The notes under the pieces were generated by a model, which did not search any database, had not been told where the DNA came from, and saw only the letters and a list, made by a program, of their open reading frames with translations. Below, in pieces: positions 16,635 through 24,270 of a stretch of 64,000 nt of DNA (positions within the stretch are counted from its first letter, which is position 1; each line of letters opens with the position of its first letter). A program made the translations under genes and the position numbers. The stretch is from Sphingomonas prati (GTDB taxonomy: Bacteria; Pseudomonadota; Alphaproteobacteria; Sphingomonadales; Sphingomonadaceae), in contig NZ_BMJP01000005.1 of the NCBI RefSeq assembly GCF_014643515.1, positions 186,001 through 250,000 of the forward strand, in the 5' to 3' direction.

Positions 16635-18719
16635 TTGTCGAAACGATCGTCCGCGGCAAGCCTGTTGCCGCTGCTCTGCTGCGCCCTGCCCGCCTTCGCC
16701 GAAGTGCCCGACGCGGCACCTGCGACGGCAGCGGAGGAGCGCGTCCGCGAGGAGGAGATCGTCGTGCTCGGTACCCGCCGCACCCGCGCGGACGCAACCC
16801 TCTCGTCCGATCTCGCGACCGAAACGATGTCGCAATCCAGCCGGTCGATCGAACGCGACCTGCTGTCCGCCGCCGGCACCTACCGCCTGTCCGACGCGCT
16901 CGAACTGGTCAGCGGGATCAGCAACCAGAACAACCGTGGCGGCGTGATGGACAATTTCGCGATCCGCGGCTTTCTCGGTACGCCCGACGGCGGCGCCGAA
17001 TATTATGTCGACGGCTTCCTCGCCAATCGCGGCATGGGCCCCCCGCGCGATCCCGCCACGACCGAGCGGATCGAGGTCCTGAAGGGCCCGGCCAGCGCGC
17101 TGTTCGGCGACATCGATCCCGCCGGCCGCGTCAACATCGTCAGCAAGTCGCCCGGCTTCGACCCCGCCGTCGTCGCGACCTACAGCTACGGCTCGTTCGA
17201 CACGCGCCGCGTCGAACTGGACGCGAACCTGCCGCTGACCCAGACGCTGGCCGCGCGGCTCGTGGTCGCGACCGAAAGTTCGGACGGCTGGCGCGATCAT
17301 GTTGGCCTCGACCGCTCGGTCGTAGCCCCGTCGCTCACCTGGCGGCCGAGCGACACCGTCCGGCTGACCTATGTCGGGGAGATCACGCGGTTCGACACGC
17401 TGTTCGATCGGGGCATCCCCGCCATCGCGGGCGATGCCAACGCGCTGCCCCGCTCGCGCTACTACGGCGAACCGAACGACGGCCCGACCCGCTTCCGCAA
17501 TTTACGCCACCAACTGACCGCGCTCGCCGAACTGGGCAACGGCTGGTCGCTCAACGGCGGCGTCGCCTGGCGGACGGGCACGCTGAAGGGCTTTTCCTCC
17601 GATCAGTCGCGGCTGGTTGACGACCGTACCCTCTGGCGCCAGCGCCGCTCGCGCGACTTCAAGGTGGACGATCTGTCGGCGCGCATCGAACTCGCCGGCA
17701 CGATCGGCAACCACCGCACCAGCATCGGGCTGAAGGGCTATGTCCTCGACTATGCCGAACGCTGGATGCGCCGCAACCCGACCGCCGGCGCCCCCTATGC
17801 GATCGACGTCTACGACCCGGTCTATGGCCAAGCCCCGCCGACGCTGCTCCCGTTCACCAACAACCGCGAGAAACGCCGGTCCGGCACCCTCTACGTGCAG
17901 GACATGTGGGACGTCACCGACCGGCTGACCCTGTCGGGCGGTGCGCGCTTCGACGCGTATCGTCAGCGCATCCGCAACAACAACACCGGTGTCGTCGGCC
18001 AGACGGCCGATCACCCGCTGAACTTCCGCCTCGGCGCCAAATACCAGGCGACTCAGGCCATCTCGCTCCATGGCAACTGGGGCGAGAATTTCGTCCTGAA
18101 CTCGGGCACCGACCGGCTCGGCGCGGGCTTCGCACCCGAAACGGGCAAGGGTTACGAGGCGGGCATCGCCGGCCGCTGGCCCGGGCTCGACCTCGCCGTC
18201 ACCTGGTTCGACATCCGCAAGCGCGGCATCCTGACCAACGATCCGGTCGACAGCAACTTCCTCGCCCCCGTCGGCGACCTGAAAAGCCGCGGGATCGAGG
18301 CCGATGCCGTGCTGAAACTCGGCCGCCATTGGCAGCTCGTCGCGAACTACGCCTGGACCCACGCCCGCGTCGACGATCGCAGCTTCCCGACCGACGAGGT
18401 CCTGAACGTCCCCGAACAAGCCGCGACGCTGTTCGCGCTCGGCCACTTCCTCGACGCCGCCGGCCGCGGCCTGTCGGTCAGTGGCGGCGTGAGCTATGTC
18501 GGCGACCGCGCCGGCTCGCTCGAAACCGATGTCGTCCTGCTGCCCGACTATCTGAAGGCGGAGGCCGCGGTCGAATACACATTCTCCCCGCGCCTCACGC
18601 TCCGCCTCGAAGCCGACAACCTGTTCGACGCCCATTACGCGCAAAGCTCCTACAGCCGCGTCTGGATCTACCCCGGCCAGCCCAGAACCGTCCGCCTGTC
18701 GGTCCGTGTTGCGGCATAA
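16635..18719 (+). CDS. TonB-dependent siderophore-type receptor
   Basis: 694 residues; TTG start at 16635 with AGGAAGG nine bases upstream and a good signal peptide (MSKRSSAASLLPLLCCALPA, then FAE). TonB-box-like EEEIVVLGTRRTRAD, plug with NFAIRGF and ATTERIEVLKGPASALFGD, then a compact barrel (RRSGTLYVQDMWDVTDRLTL; GKGYEAGIAGRW) and C-terminal LEADNLFDAHYAQSSY. Length and these motifs match the FhuA/FpvA-type ferric-siderophore receptor family; heme or another chelate is possible. It stands alone on this strand, divergent from the DUF1624 gene, and converges on the second lipase gene with a 43-base gap. Confidence 0.9.
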   Translation: MSKRSSAASLLPLLCCALPAFAEVPDAAPATAAEERVREEEIVVLGTRRTRADATLSSDLATETMSQSSRSIERDLLSAAGTYRLSDALELVSGISNQNNRGGVMDNFAIRGFLGTPDGGAEYYVDGFLANRGMGPPRDPATTERIEVLKGPASALFGDIDPAGRVNIVSKSPGFDPAVVATYSYGSFDTRRVELDANLPLTQTLAARLVVATESSDGWRDHVGLDRSVVAPSLTWRPSDTVRLTYVGEITRFDTLFDRGIPAIAGDANALPRSRYYGEPNDGPTRFRNLRHQLTALAELGNGWSLNGGVAWRTGTLKGFSSDQSRLVDDRTLWRQRRSRDFKVDDLSARIELAGTIGNHRTSIGLKGYVLDYAERWMRRNPTAGAPYAIDVYDPVYGQAPPTLLPFTNNREKRRSGTLYVQDMWDVTDRLTLSGGARFDAYRQRIRNNNTGVVGQTADHPLNFRLGAKYQATQAISLHGNWGENFVLNSGTDRLGAGFAPETGKGYEAGIAGRWPGLDLAVTWFDIRKRGILTNDPVDSNFLAPVGDLKSRGIEADAVLKLGRHWQLVANYAWTHARVDDRSFPTDEVLNVPEQAATLFALGHFLDAAGRGLSVSGGVSYVGDRAGSLETDVVLLPDYLKAEAAVEYTFSPRLTLRLEADNLFDAHYAQSSYSRVWIYPGQPRTVRLSVRVAA

Positions 18720-18762
18720 GGCGCGTCCGCGGCGTCGTCTTGGAACGCCGCCGCATCCCGCT

Positions 18763-19974
18763 TCACCGAACCGCCGGGCAGGACGCCACCACCGGATCAC
18801 ACCGAAACCCGTTCGCGAACGGCGCGACATGATAGTCGTTCGCGTAGATGTTCGGCGCGGTCAGATAATCGGTCGAGATGATCTGCGCCCCGCTCGCCAG
18901 CGCTGCATCGCGGCGGCGCGTCTCGCCCGTCCGCGCGTCGGCCGTATCGATGTCCGCCCGTGTACGGACGAGGTAGCCCTTGCGCACCGCATCGTGGATA
19001 TCCCCCCCGCGCGTCAGCGCGTTGTCGAAGAGCATGAACGCGGTATGCGCCATCCCCGGCCTCCCCTGCACGAACGCCATCCGCCCCTGCAACGACGGCC
19101 GCGCGTCCAGATACGGCGCGAACGCCGGGAAATTCATCCCCGGCACCAGGAACAGGAACACGAACTTGCCACGCGCCTGCGCGACTGTGGGCCAGCGTTT
19201 CGCCAGCGCCGCCGCCTCCAGCGTCGTCATGTCGCCGCGCAGGTCGTCCGGCGTGAACACCTTGTCGCGACCCAGCACGCTCCGGATGCTTGCATCCACC
19301 TCCTCGAACGCCGCCCGGTCGAACTTCGGCACCACCGCGGCGCCGGGGATCACCTTGTCCAACCCGGACAGCTTGGGTTCCAGCAGCACGAACACCGGGC
19401 TGTGACCCGGCGTGGCATCCGACCATTGCCGCAGCAGCGTCAGGCAGGACCGGAACGTCGGGCACTGGCTGCGGAAATCCAGGTCGGCGACGTGGAACAC
19501 CTTCATGCCGGGCTTCAGCATTTCGTCGCGATAGGTCGGCGCAAGCTCGGTCGCCCCCTGCGCGCGCAACTCGCGATAGGGCAGCGGATCGGCATAGGCG
19601 CCGCCCTTCGGATCGGGCTGCAGGTCGATCTCGACACTGCGCACGCCGCTGCGCAACTGCGCCTGGAGCGGCATCTGCACATAATCGAGCGTCTTCGCCA
19701 TGTCGTTCGACTTGCCAGGATGCTCGTCCTCCATCGCCGCGCGCCGTTCCGGCGTCATGGTCTTCGTCATCGATGCCATCAGCGCGGACAACCGCGGCGC
19801 CATCATCGCCATCACGCGCGGGTCCGCCGGCAACGCATAGCTGTTGTGCGTGCCCACCACCTGGATCGCGTTGATCGGCAACCGGTCGAGCGCCGCGCTG
19901 GCGTCGCCCTTCGCCACCGCGACACCGGCCAGCGACGCGGCGGCCAGCAGGCCACCCGTAAGGATCGTCTTCAT
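18763..19974 (-). CDS. PI-PLC-like phosphodiesterase, second copy, secreted
   Basis: 403 residues from ATG 19974, which gives a standard signal peptide (MKTILTGGLLAAASLAGVAV) with GGGGA ten bases upstream; ATGs at 19983 and 19998 are also in frame, the latter overlapping the receptor stop as TGATG. Catalytic motifs: GTHNSY (41-46), VEIDLQPDP (114-122) and KVFHVAD (second His at 161). It is clearly related to the protein at 8134 but has an insert of about 40 residues between the first two motifs (DEHPGKSNDM). It follows a TBDR gene directly. Substrate is probably a phosphodiester; which one is unknown. Confidence 0.86.
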   Translation of the reverse strand: MKTILTGGLLAAASLAGVAVAKGDASAALDRLPINAIQVVGTHNSYALPADPRVMAMMAPRLSALMASMTKTMTPERRAAMEDEHPGKSNDMAKTLDYVQMPLQAQLRSGVRSVEIDLQPDPKGGAYADPLPYRELRAQGATELAPTYRDEMLKPGMKVFHVADLDFRSQCPTFRSCLTLLRQWSDATPGHSPVFVLLEPKLSGLDKVIPGAAVVPKFDRAAFEEVDASIRSVLGRDKVFTPDDLRGDMTTLEAAALAKRWPTVAQARGKFVFLFLVPGMNFPAFAPYLDARPSLQGRMAFVQGRPGMAHTAFMLFDNALTRGGDIHDAVRKGYLVRTRADIDTADARTGETRRRDAALASGAQIISTDYLTAPNIYANDYHVAPFANGFRCDPVVASCPAVR

Positions 19975-19997
19975 GCTCGTCATATCCCCGAACCGCA

Positions 19998-22304
19998 TCA
20001 GAAGCTGACGTTGACGAAACCGCCAAGCGTCCGCCGCGCATTGGGCGAGGTGTAGTGCAGCAGCCCCAGCACGCCGTACTGCTGCCACCCGGTCGAAAAA
20101 TACTGGTCGAACAGGTTGCGCCCATAGACGCCGACCTCGACCCGCTTGCCCGGCAGCGAATAGGACAGCCGGCTGTTCACCAGGCTGTAGGCCGGGACGT
20201 TGGAATAGGCCGGCTGGCCGACCACCGTCCAAACTTCCCCGCGATACGCATAGTCGACATGCGCCTTCAGTCCCGCGCCGGACGGCAGCTCATGCGCATA
20301 GTCGATCGCCGCGGTCCCCGCCCATTTCGGCGCGTTGGTCAGCCTCGTACCGGTATAGTTGGTCGTCGCGTTGTAGACATAGTCGGTGAACTTCGCATCG
20401 GTGTAGCTCCCCGAACCTGACAGCGTCAGCCCCGGCAGCGGCTGCGCCGTGATGCTGCCTTCCACACCCTGCGTCCGCAGCCCGCCGGCATTGCCGATCA
20501 CCGTCGCGTTGATCAGCCCGCCCGATCCGTCCGGGATCTGCGTCAGGATCGTCGCCTGGAAATCCTTGAAGTCGGACCGGAACACGTCGAGGTTCACGCG
20601 CAGCCGGTGGCCCAGCCACTCGGACTTGATGCCGCCCTCCCACGCCTTCACCGTCTCGTCGCGGTACGGCGCATATTTGTTGCCGACGAACGCGATCCCC
20701 GCTGGCTTGTACCCGGTGGAATAGCTTGCGTAGAGCATGACGTTCGGCGCCACCTGATACTGCGGCGCGATCCGGTACGAGAAATTGTCGCCCTTCACCT
20801 TGCCATAACTCAGCGCCGGCGCCGCGCTCGATCCGACGAAGGTTGGGTTATAACCCGTGATCGGCTCCGGATCGATCGTGACAAAGTCCAGCCCCTGCGA
20901 GTTGACATCACGCGTGTAACGTCCGCCGACCGAGACGCTCAGCGTCGGGGTCAGGTTGAACTTCAACTGCCCGAACCCGGCCATCGTCTCGTTGGTCGCG
21001 TTGAATAGCGACGCATTGGCATCGACGCCCAGCGCGCCGGTCAGCGCGATCAGCGTCGCTTTCGGCGTGCCGTTGGCATCGTAGAGTGGCTCCCCGCCGG
21101 TGCTCCACTGCAACTGCGTCTGGCGCGATTTCAGCTTGTTGTAGAACCCGCCGACCAGCCACTCGACGAAACCGCCGGTCGGCGATGCCAGATGAATCTC
21201 CTCGCTCACCTTGTCGGTATCGAGATTGCCGATGTTGAACGGGATATAGGCATAGCGGTCGTACGGCGTGAGGCTGGCCGGCGTCGAATTATCGTAACGG
21301 CTGTAACGGTACGCGCTGATCGACGTCAGGGTCAGCCCACCTAGGTCGGCCACGACGCGGAACGAGAGGCCCGCCTCCTCCGTCTCGATATTGCCGTAAG
21401 ACGAGTCCGCCGTATCCGCGCTCTTCGGCCCCGGGAACACGCCGAGTTCGTTCAGGATCGCGGTCACGTTGGCCGGCTGGCCCGACACCGGCGTCCGCAC
21501 GCTGCTGTCCCAGTGATGCGCGTAATCGCCCGACAGCGTGAAGTTCAGACTCGACGACGGCTCGATATACAGTCGCGCGCGACCGCCATATTCGTGCTGC
21601 GACCCGACCTTCTTATCCAGCGTCACGTTGCGTCCGAACCCGTCAAACGCTTGGTCGAACCCGGACACGCGCAGCGCCGCCATGCTGCCCAGCGGCACGT
21701 TGACCGTGCCGTTCAGGATGCGCTCGTCATGCTCGCCCAGGCTGGCGCTGGCCCGCACCGTCGTCTCGCTCAGCTTAGGCATGCCGGTGGTCACCGCGAT
21801 CACGCCCGACGTCGCGTTCTTGCCGAACAGCGTCCCCTGCGGCCCGAGCAGCACGTCGACCCGATCGATATCGACCAGCCCGGTCAGGCCGTTCGCCCGC
21901 GGCGCATCCATCACGACATCGTCGACCACGACGCTGACCGACTTGGCGTTGGAGAAATCGAACGAGGTGCTGCCGACGCCGCGGATCTGGAACGCCGCGC
22001 CCTGCGTCGGGTCGTACTGTACGCCCGGCGTGATATATTGCAGGTCGGTCAGCGACGTATAGCCGGTCGCGGCCAGCGCCGCCCCGCTCACCGACTGGAT
22101 CGCCAGTGGCACCTTCTGGCTGCTCGCCGAACGCCGCTCGGCCGTCACCACGATGTCGGACAACGCGTCCGCATCGACGCGCGACGGGGTCGCCTCCTGA
22201 GTCTGCGCCTGCGCCTGCGCCTGTGTCGCGACGGGCACGGTCGCCCCAAGCAGCGCCGACGATGCCAACCAAATCTGCCGCCGCCTCATGAACATGGTCA
22301 CCAT
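19998..22304 (-). CDS. TonB-dependent receptor paired with second PI-PLC-like gene
   Basis: 768 residues. ATG at 22304 has GGAG close upstream; ATG at 22295 is an alternative. After a signal peptide with a Gln/Ala run comes SDIVVTAERRSASSQKVPLA, a plug (LTDLQYITPGVQYDPTQGAA; IDRVDVLLGPQGTLFGKNAT) and a barrel ending LGGFVNVSF. The plug style is that of the large pesticin/CirA-like receptor group expanded in sphingomonads. It forms an operon with the lipase at 18763. The promoter between this gene and the tandem-TetR gene carries two identical ACGATCGT palindromes, indicating strong control by that repressor. Confidence 0.92.
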   Translation of the reverse strand: MVTMFMRRRQIWLASSALLGATVPVATQAQAQAQTQEATPSRVDADALSDIVVTAERRSASSQKVPLAIQSVSGAALAATGYTSLTDLQYITPGVQYDPTQGAAFQIRGVGSTSFDFSNAKSVSVVVDDVVMDAPRANGLTGLVDIDRVDVLLGPQGTLFGKNATSGVIAVTTGMPKLSETTVRASASLGEHDERILNGTVNVPLGSMAALRVSGFDQAFDGFGRNVTLDKKVGSQHEYGGRARLYIEPSSSLNFTLSGDYAHHWDSSVRTPVSGQPANVTAILNELGVFPGPKSADTADSSYGNIETEEAGLSFRVVADLGGLTLTSISAYRYSRYDNSTPASLTPYDRYAYIPFNIGNLDTDKVSEEIHLASPTGGFVEWLVGGFYNKLKSRQTQLQWSTGGEPLYDANGTPKATLIALTGALGVDANASLFNATNETMAGFGQLKFNLTPTLSVSVGGRYTRDVNSQGLDFVTIDPEPITGYNPTFVGSSAAPALSYGKVKGDNFSYRIAPQYQVAPNVMLYASYSTGYKPAGIAFVGNKYAPYRDETVKAWEGGIKSEWLGHRLRVNLDVFRSDFKDFQATILTQIPDGSGGLINATVIGNAGGLRTQGVEGSITAQPLPGLTLSGSGSYTDAKFTDYVYNATTNYTGTRLTNAPKWAGTAAIDYAHELPSGAGLKAHVDYAYRGEVWTVVGQPAYSNVPAYSLVNSRLSYSLPGKRVEVGVYGRNLFDQYFSTGWQQYGVLGLLHYTSPNARRTLGGFVNVSF

Positions 22305-22363
22305 CTTGCTCCGTCCCCGAATGTCTCGAGGCGGTCGCTAGCGACGTTCAGTGACTCTTTTAA

Positions 22364-22373
22364 TACGATCGTA
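22364..22373. promoter_or_regulatory. Palindromic operator O1, downstream of the -10
   Basis: TACGATCGTA, a perfect 10-bp palindrome, 60 bases upstream of the TBDR start and immediately after the predicted -10 hexamer, where a bound repressor would block RNA polymerase. Confidence 0.55.
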
Positions 22374-22377
22374 CTGG

Positions 22378-22407
22378 TTTATATTCCTTCGAGTATCGGC
22401 TTTTCAA
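22378..22407 (-). promoter_or_regulatory. Predicted promoter of the TBDR - PI-PLC operon
   Basis: On the minus strand TTGAAA (plus positions 22402-22407) and TATAAA (22378-22383) are separated by 18 bases, close to sigma-70 consensus and AT-rich against a GC-rich background. It lies between the two ACGATCGT palindromes. Confidence 0.6.
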
Positions 22408-23582
22408 AACGATCGTACCGTACCGCTCATCCAGCTCATGGCCTCCGCAAGGACGGGCGCAGGATGTCCGGTTGCAAGATTCAGCAGCCCCTCCCCGATC
22501 AACCCCATGACCACCGCCTGCACCCGCGCCCGGTCCGATCCCATCGGAATGTCGAGCCATTCTGCGATCTGCGGATGGACATTCTCCGCCCGCCGCCGCC
22601 GCATATCGATCGCGAACGGCAAGAACGCTGGGTTGGACAGCGCATGCAGCGCGCATTCGTGCGTCAGCCGGATGATGTCGCTGCTGCTCGGCGGCGTCCT
22701 GCCCCCCGCCACGATCCCTGCCCGCATCCGGCGGTAGATTGCCTCGACCCCGGCGAACAGGACGTCGCGGTGGCTCGGATAATGATGCGCGATGCTCGAC
22801 ACCGCGATGCCGGACGCCTGCGCCACCACACGGTGCGACAGCGCGGCGACGCCCTGCGCCACGATCACGTCCGCCGCATGCCCGGCGATGACCGCCTTGG
22901 CCCCCTCCGGCACCGTCGTCTGGCCCAGCGCGACAGCCGCCGGCACCGCCAGCCGCTCGACCAGCCCCATATGCCACTCGCCCCATGCGGGCCGCACCGC
23001 CGCCCCCGGATCGCGCAGCAACCCGCGCACCGTCGATTGCCGCAGCAACCGGTAATCAGTGTCTCCGGACAACAGAATCGAAAAAGGCTGCTCGTCCCGG
23101 CAATAGCTTGCGATCCGCCGCGCCAGTCCCGCATCGTCCGGTAACAGGTCACTCCACACTGCATCGACCGCCGCGAACAGCGTTGCCATCCCGGGCAACG
23201 CCGCCGGATCGCGGCTCGCCAGCAACGCCAGCTCGCACGTCACGATCGCCGACGTCCGCCGCGCCCCCGCCCCCGCCTCCAGCCAGGCGATCACCAGATC
23301 GGGCAGGATTTCGGCCGCGACCGGGTCCACCCCACGCACCCTTGCCGTCCAGTCCACCCGCTCCGCAGTCTTGACCGCAATTTCGCGCTCCAAGATCGCC
23401 GCCACCAGCGCCGCCCGGTCCCCGAACCGGTAACTGATCGCCCCCACCGACAGTCCCGCCTGCTGCGCGACCGTGCGCAGGCTCATCCCCGCCAGCCCCT
23501 GCTCCGCGATCACGGCCCGCGCCGCGTCCAGGATGGCGATGTTGCCGGCCGTCGCCCGGTCGGGTTTCACCGGATCGGTCAT
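22404..23582 (-). CDS. Tandem TetR-like regulator with two DNA-binding domains
   Basis: 392 residues, about twice a normal TetR protein. The first helix-turn-helix lies near residues 14-60 (GLAGMSLRTVAQQAGLSVGA, then ISYRFGDRAALVAAI). A second TetR-like one lies near 234-282 (GVAALSHRVVAQASGIAVSS, then IAHHYPSHRDVLFAG). Each is followed by a helical ligand-type domain, so this is a fusion or internal duplication of two TetR units. Start ATG 23582, 11 bases after the pentapeptide gene, with GGGA upstream. It sits directly upstream of the TBDR - lipase operon on the same strand and probably represses it through the ACGATCGT sites at 22364 and 22409. One chain with two reader heads could act as a pseudo-dimer. 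Confidence 0.87.
   Translation of the reverse strand: MTDPVKPDRATAGNIAILDAARAVIAEQGLAGMSLRTVAQQAGLSVGAISYRFGDRAALVAAILEREIAVKTAERVDWTARVRGVDPVAAEILPDLVIAWLEAGAGARRTSAIVTCELALLASRDPAALPGMATLFAAVDAVWSDLLPDDAGLARRIASYCRDEQPFSILLSGDTDYRLLRQSTVRGLLRDPGAAVRPAWGEWHMGLVERLAVPAAVALGQTTVPEGAKAVIAGHAADVIVAQGVAALSHRVVAQASGIAVSSIAHHYPSHRDVLFAGVEAIYRRMRAGIVAGGRTPPSSSDIIRLTHECALHALSNPAFLPFAIDMRRRRAENVHPQIAEWLDIPMGSDRARVQAVVMGLIGEGLLNLATGHPAPVLAEAMSWMSGTVRSF
22409..22416. promoter_or_regulatory. Palindromic operator O2, upstream of the -35
   Basis: ACGATCGT again, inside the last codons of the tandem-TetR gene and one base beyond the -35 hexamer. The core repeats that of O1, with centres about 44 bp apart. 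Confidence 0.5.
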
Positions 23583-23593
23583 CGCAATCCCGC

Positions 23594-24262
23594 TCACCCC
23601 AGCCGCAGCCCGAGTTCCTGCATCAGTTGCCCGGCCTGCTCCTGCGAGATCGTCGCCCCGCGATACGCCGCCGCATCCTGCACCCGCAGCCCGCCCAGGT
23701 CCGCCCCGCGCAGGTCCGCCCCCGCAAACCGCGCCCCGTCCAGGTTTGCATCGCGCAGGCTGCATTCGTCGAAGACCGTCGACCGGAAATCGCACTTCCG
23801 GATGTCCGCCCGCGTCATGTCGACCCGCGCCAGGCGATGCCCCTTGAACGCCATCCCCGGCAGCTTCGCATCGATCAGCAGCGTCTCGTCGATCTCCAGG
23901 TCGATCGTCGCCGCCTTGGTCAGGTCCGCCCCCGTCAGCTTGCTCCCGCGGATCCGCGCCGACGTCAGCACCGCCCCGCGGAAATCCGCATTGTTGAAAT
24001 CGCACGTCGCGATCGCCGCATCGCTCAGGTCCGCGCCGGTGAACGCCACCATCCGCCCGCGGCACCCGGTCCACGCCGTCCGCTCCAGCAACGCATGCTT
24101 CAGCACCGCCTCATGCAGCGTACAACGCTCGAACCGCGCCCTGCGCAGGTCGAACCCCTCCAGATCGATCCCGTCCAGATCGCACCCGACGAACGCCAGT
24201 GGCGCGCCCCGCCCGATCGCCTCGGCAATCTCGTCGCGCGACGGCTGCCCCCCCTCGAACAT
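23594..24262 (-). CDS. Pentapeptide-repeat protein
   Basis: 222 residues from ATG 24262 (AAGG seven bases upstream), eight bases after the DUF885 gene. Nearly the whole length is built of A(D/N)LXX-type repeats, e.g. CDLDGIDLEGFDLRRARFER, then TGADLSDAAIATCDFNNADF and GADLTKA, predicting a right-handed quadrilateral beta-helix. No signal peptide. Some such proteins mimic DNA and protect gyrase, but the layout here is not diagnostic, and the partner is unknown. The short C-terminal part (GATISQEQAGQLMQELGLRL) is helical and may dimerise. Confidence 0.85.
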   Translation of the reverse strand: MFEGGQPSRDEIAEAIGRGAPLAFVGCDLDGIDLEGFDLRRARFERCTLHEAVLKHALLERTAWTGCRGRMVAFTGADLSDAAIATCDFNNADFRGAVLTSARIRGSKLTGADLTKAATIDLEIDETLLIDAKLPGMAFKGHRLARVDMTRADIRKCDFRSTVFDECSLRDANLDGARFAGADLRGADLGGLRVQDAAAYRGATISQEQAGQLMQELGLRLG

Positions 24263-24270
24263 CACGAGCC

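Noticed and set aside
22345-22358. PhoB-like half-site before the TBDR starting at 22304
   Set aside because: Only one GTGACT-like 7-mer without an 11-bp partner; control by the tandem TetR sites is better supported.
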